Of a stretch of 7,382 nt of DNA, positions 6,103 through 7,382 are shown in pieces. The notes beneath the pieces are model-generated. The model was given only the letters and a program-made list of their open reading frames with translations. It was not told where the DNA came from and did no database searches. The DNA is taken from assembly GCA_007131435.1 (NCBI GenBank), contig SLQM01000023.1:1-7382 (forward strand). The letters are read 5' to 3'. Made by a program: the position numbers and the translations under genes. The stretch's first letter is position 1; every line of letters begins with the position of its first letter. The stretch is from Syntrophomonadaceae bacterium. Lineage in GTDB: Bacteria > Bacillota > Dethiobacteria > DTU022.

Positions 6103-7140
6103 ATGAAAAAAGGAAACCCCTACGGAACCCATCGTGTAATTGAGCCACAGGGCCTGCTGCCCCAGCCGGCCTGGAAGATTGACAACAGCATGGAGATTTA
6201 CGATAACGAAGTATTAATAGATGTTGAAGTTTTAAATATCGATTCGGCCAGCTTCACCCAGATTGAAGAAGAAGCAGGTGGCGATGAAGCTAAAATTGCC
6301 GAAATTATGACCGGCATCGTAAAAGAAAGAGGCAAACACCACAACCCGACAACCGGTTCGGGCGGAATGCTGATTGGCACAGCGGCAAAAATCGGCCCCA
6401 ACTGGAAGGGCAAAACACCGCTGAAGGAAGGCGACCGCCTTGCCACCCTGGTTTCACTGTCCCTTACCCCGCTGCGGATCGACAAGATCAAAAAGATCCA
6501 GAAGGATATCGACCAGGTTGAAATTGACGGCCAGGCCATATTGTTCGAAAGCGGTATCTTTGCCGTGCTGCCCGATGATTTCCCGCAAACCCTTTCCCTG
6601 GCCGTGCTTGATGTTGCCGGGGCCGCTGCCCAGACTGCCAAGCTGGTCCGCCCGGGCGACAAGGTTGTGATTATCGGGGCAGGCGGAAAATCGGGCCTGC
6701 TCTGCCTGCATGAAGCGAAAAAGAGGGCCGGGGTTACAGGACAGGTAATCGGTATTGCCCCGCGCGAAGCAAGTATGAAGAGAGCCGAATCAACCGGGCT
6801 TTGCGATACAGTTTTAATGGCCAATGCAGCAGATGCTCTAGACGTCATGAGCAAGGTGGAAGAAGCGACAGGCGGAGCGATGGCCGATGTAACCATCAAC
6901 TGTGTCAATATCCCCAACACGGAGCTGTCATCAATTTTAGCCACCCGTGACGGCGGAATTGTCTACTACTTCAGCATGGCTACCAGCTTCACCGCCGCCG
7001 CCCTGGGCGCAGAAGGGGTGGGTAAAGATGTAACGATGATCGTCGGCAACGGTTACACCCGCGACCACGCGGATATTTCGCTGAACATTATGCGCGAAAA
7101 CCCGGTGCTGCGCAAAATATTCGAAGACCTCTACACCTAA
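6103..7140 (+). CDS. kdd: L-erythro-3,5-diaminohexanoate dehydrogenase
   Basis: A 345-residue protein that I recognise as Kdd (EC 1.4.1.11), the NAD-linked enzyme that oxidatively deaminates L-erythro-3,5-diaminohexanoate to 5-amino-3-oxohexanoate in anaerobic lysine fermentation, after lysine 2,3-aminomutase (KamA) and beta-lysine 5,6-aminomutase (KamDE) and before the cleavage enzyme Kce. The length is typical. The layout resembles medium-chain dehydrogenases: an N-terminal catalytic-like part (GTHRVIEPQGLLPQPAWKID at 8-27; TTGSGGMLIGTAAKIG near 83-98) and a Rossmann domain from about 180, with VIIGAGGKSG (189-198) as the dinucleotide-binding loop. ATG 6103 has GGAGG at 8 nt. The gene is the first plus-strand gene after divergent mrfA, so no kam gene lies directly upstream, and a class III aminotransferase follows after a repeat-filled 141-bp spacer. 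Cytoplasmic. Assignment is by recall of the family, not by a search. Confidence 0.85.
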   Translation: MKKGNPYGTHRVIEPQGLLPQPAWKIDNSMEIYDNEVLIDVEVLNIDSASFTQIEEEAGGDEAKIAEIMTGIVKERGKHHNPTTGSGGMLIGTAAKIGPNWKGKTPLKEGDRLATLVSLSLTPLRIDKIKKIQKDIDQVEIDGQAILFESGIFAVLPDDFPQTLSLAVLDVAGAAAQTAKLVRPGDKVVIIGAGGKSGLLCLHEAKKRAGVTGQVIGIAPREASMKRAESTGLCDTVLMANAADALDVMSKVEEATGGAMADVTINCVNIPNTELSSILATRDGGIVYYFSMATSFTAAALGAEGVGKDVTMIVGNGYTRDHADISLNIMRENPVLRKIFEDLYT

Positions 7141-7142
7141 AC

Positions 7143-7176
7143 CCTGAAATTGAGGACGGCTCTTTTTTCAGGTTTT
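7143..7176 (+). repeat. CCTGAAA/TTTCAGG hairpin just after kdd (repeat family; possible weak terminator)
   Basis: CCTGAAA at 7143-7149 pairs with TTTCAGG at 7166-7172 (7 bp, 16-nt loop containing GAGGACGG), and a TTTT run follows at 7173-7176. It begins 2 nt after the kdd stop codon. It has the same arms, a similar loop and the same orientation as the element at 1-50. The stem is short and AT-rich, so termination would be partial at best. Confidence 0.55.
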
Positions 7177-7186
7177 ATGGATCGCA

Positions 7187-7240
7187 GGGGACACAGGGGG
7201 GGACACAGGGGGACGGTTCTTCTGTGTTGTTGTTCCCCCC
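7187..7240 (+). repeat. G-rich tandem/palindromic repeat (GGGGACACAGG type)
   Basis: GGGGACACAGG occurs twice (7187-7197 and 7199-7209, period 12), followed by GGGGACGGTTCTTCTGTG and a C6 run at 7235-7240. The second copy can fold back: CACAG 7204-7208 with CTGTG 7222-7226, and the G-run near 7196-7202 with the C-run 7235-7240, leaving the extra TTGTTGTT (7227-7234) bulged. Elements of this GGGGACGGTTCTTCTGTG type are, from general recall, dispersed in several Clostridia genomes. Here it sits between two probably co-transcribed genes. Confidence 0.6.
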
Positions 7241-7281
7241 TTCTGTCAGCTTTACACTGTGTTTGAAAGGGAGGTTAAAAA

Positions 7282-7382
7282 TTGCAATCAAAACCTAAGT
7301 TAAATCTTGAAAAATCGCTGGCCCTTTTCGAAGAGGCAAAAGAAATATCTCCCGGCGGAGTACTGGGTATCAGGAGACCCTA
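7282..7382 (+). CDS. PLP-dependent class III aminotransferase, N-terminal fragment (glutamate-1-semialdehyde aminomutase-like)
   Basis: Only the first 33 codons are present; the frame is open to the window edge. The predicted start is TTG 7282, 7 nt after a strong AAAGGGAGG at 7266-7274. The N-terminal segment SLALFEEAKEISPGGV (residues 11-26) followed by LGIRRP resembles the opening of glutamate-1-semialdehyde 2,1-aminomutase and related class III aminotransferases, which begin with a similar helix and then (I/S)PGGV. The continuation differs from the NSPVR that true HemL proteins show after PGGV, so a catabolic aminotransferase or aminomutase linked to the kdd pathway is more likely than haem synthesis. 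The active-site lysine lies beyond the window, so function cannot be confirmed. Confidence 0.6.
   Translation, partial: MQSKPKLNLEKSLALFEEAKEISPGGVLGIRRP

Noticed and set aside
6198..6944. 248-codon open frame on the minus strand
   Set aside because: It is antisense to kdd and low in complexity (Ser/Pro/Ala-rich), as expected for the shadow of a GC-rich gene.

Overview
The window looks like part of a chromosome from a Gram-positive anaerobe of the class Clostridia, probably a Syntrophomonas- or Peptococcaceae-like lineage. The evidence is the Bacillus-type mrfB/mrfA repair pair, a lysine-fermentation dehydrogenase, strong GGAGG-type ribosome binding sites, and G-rich palindromic repeats of a kind I associate with such genomes. 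The lineage is inferred from gene content, not from a marker gene.

Layout, left to right. (1) Positions 1-167 hold no gene but a cluster of short repeats: a CCTGAAA/TTTCAGG hairpin with a duplicated left arm, a long imperfect inverted repeat, and a short direct repeat. (2) A 12-helix major facilitator exporter lies on the minus strand (168-1391). (3) A 359-bp divergent intergenic region carries a dyad, a phased heptamer repeat and a TTGACA promoter. (4) A DtxR/MntR-family metal-dependent repressor follows on the plus strand (1751-2185). (5) Convergent to it is a two-gene minus-strand operon, mrfA-mrfB (5766 to 2264), whose genes overlap by 4 bp. They encode a DExH helicase with a C-terminal four-cysteine cluster and a DEDDh exonuclease with TPR-like repeats, matching the mitomycin-lesion repair pair of Bacillus subtilis. 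(6) A 336-bp divergent intergenic region contains repeated GCGAATATRAT units. (7) On the plus strand is kdd, L-erythro-3,5-diaminohexanoate dehydrogenase (6103-7140), an enzyme of anaerobic lysine fermentation. (8) A 141-bp spacer holds two more palindromic G-rich repeats, and the 5' end of a PLP-dependent class III aminotransferase (from TTG 7282) runs off the right edge.

Three functional units are visible: a possible metal-regulated exporter/repressor pair, a DNA-crosslink repair operon, and the start of an amino-acid catabolic operon. No complete novel system is evident. The points most worth checking are the kdd-aminotransferase pairing, the mixed MntR/DtxR metal site, the phased dyad between exporter and repressor, and the repeat family shared by both window ends.
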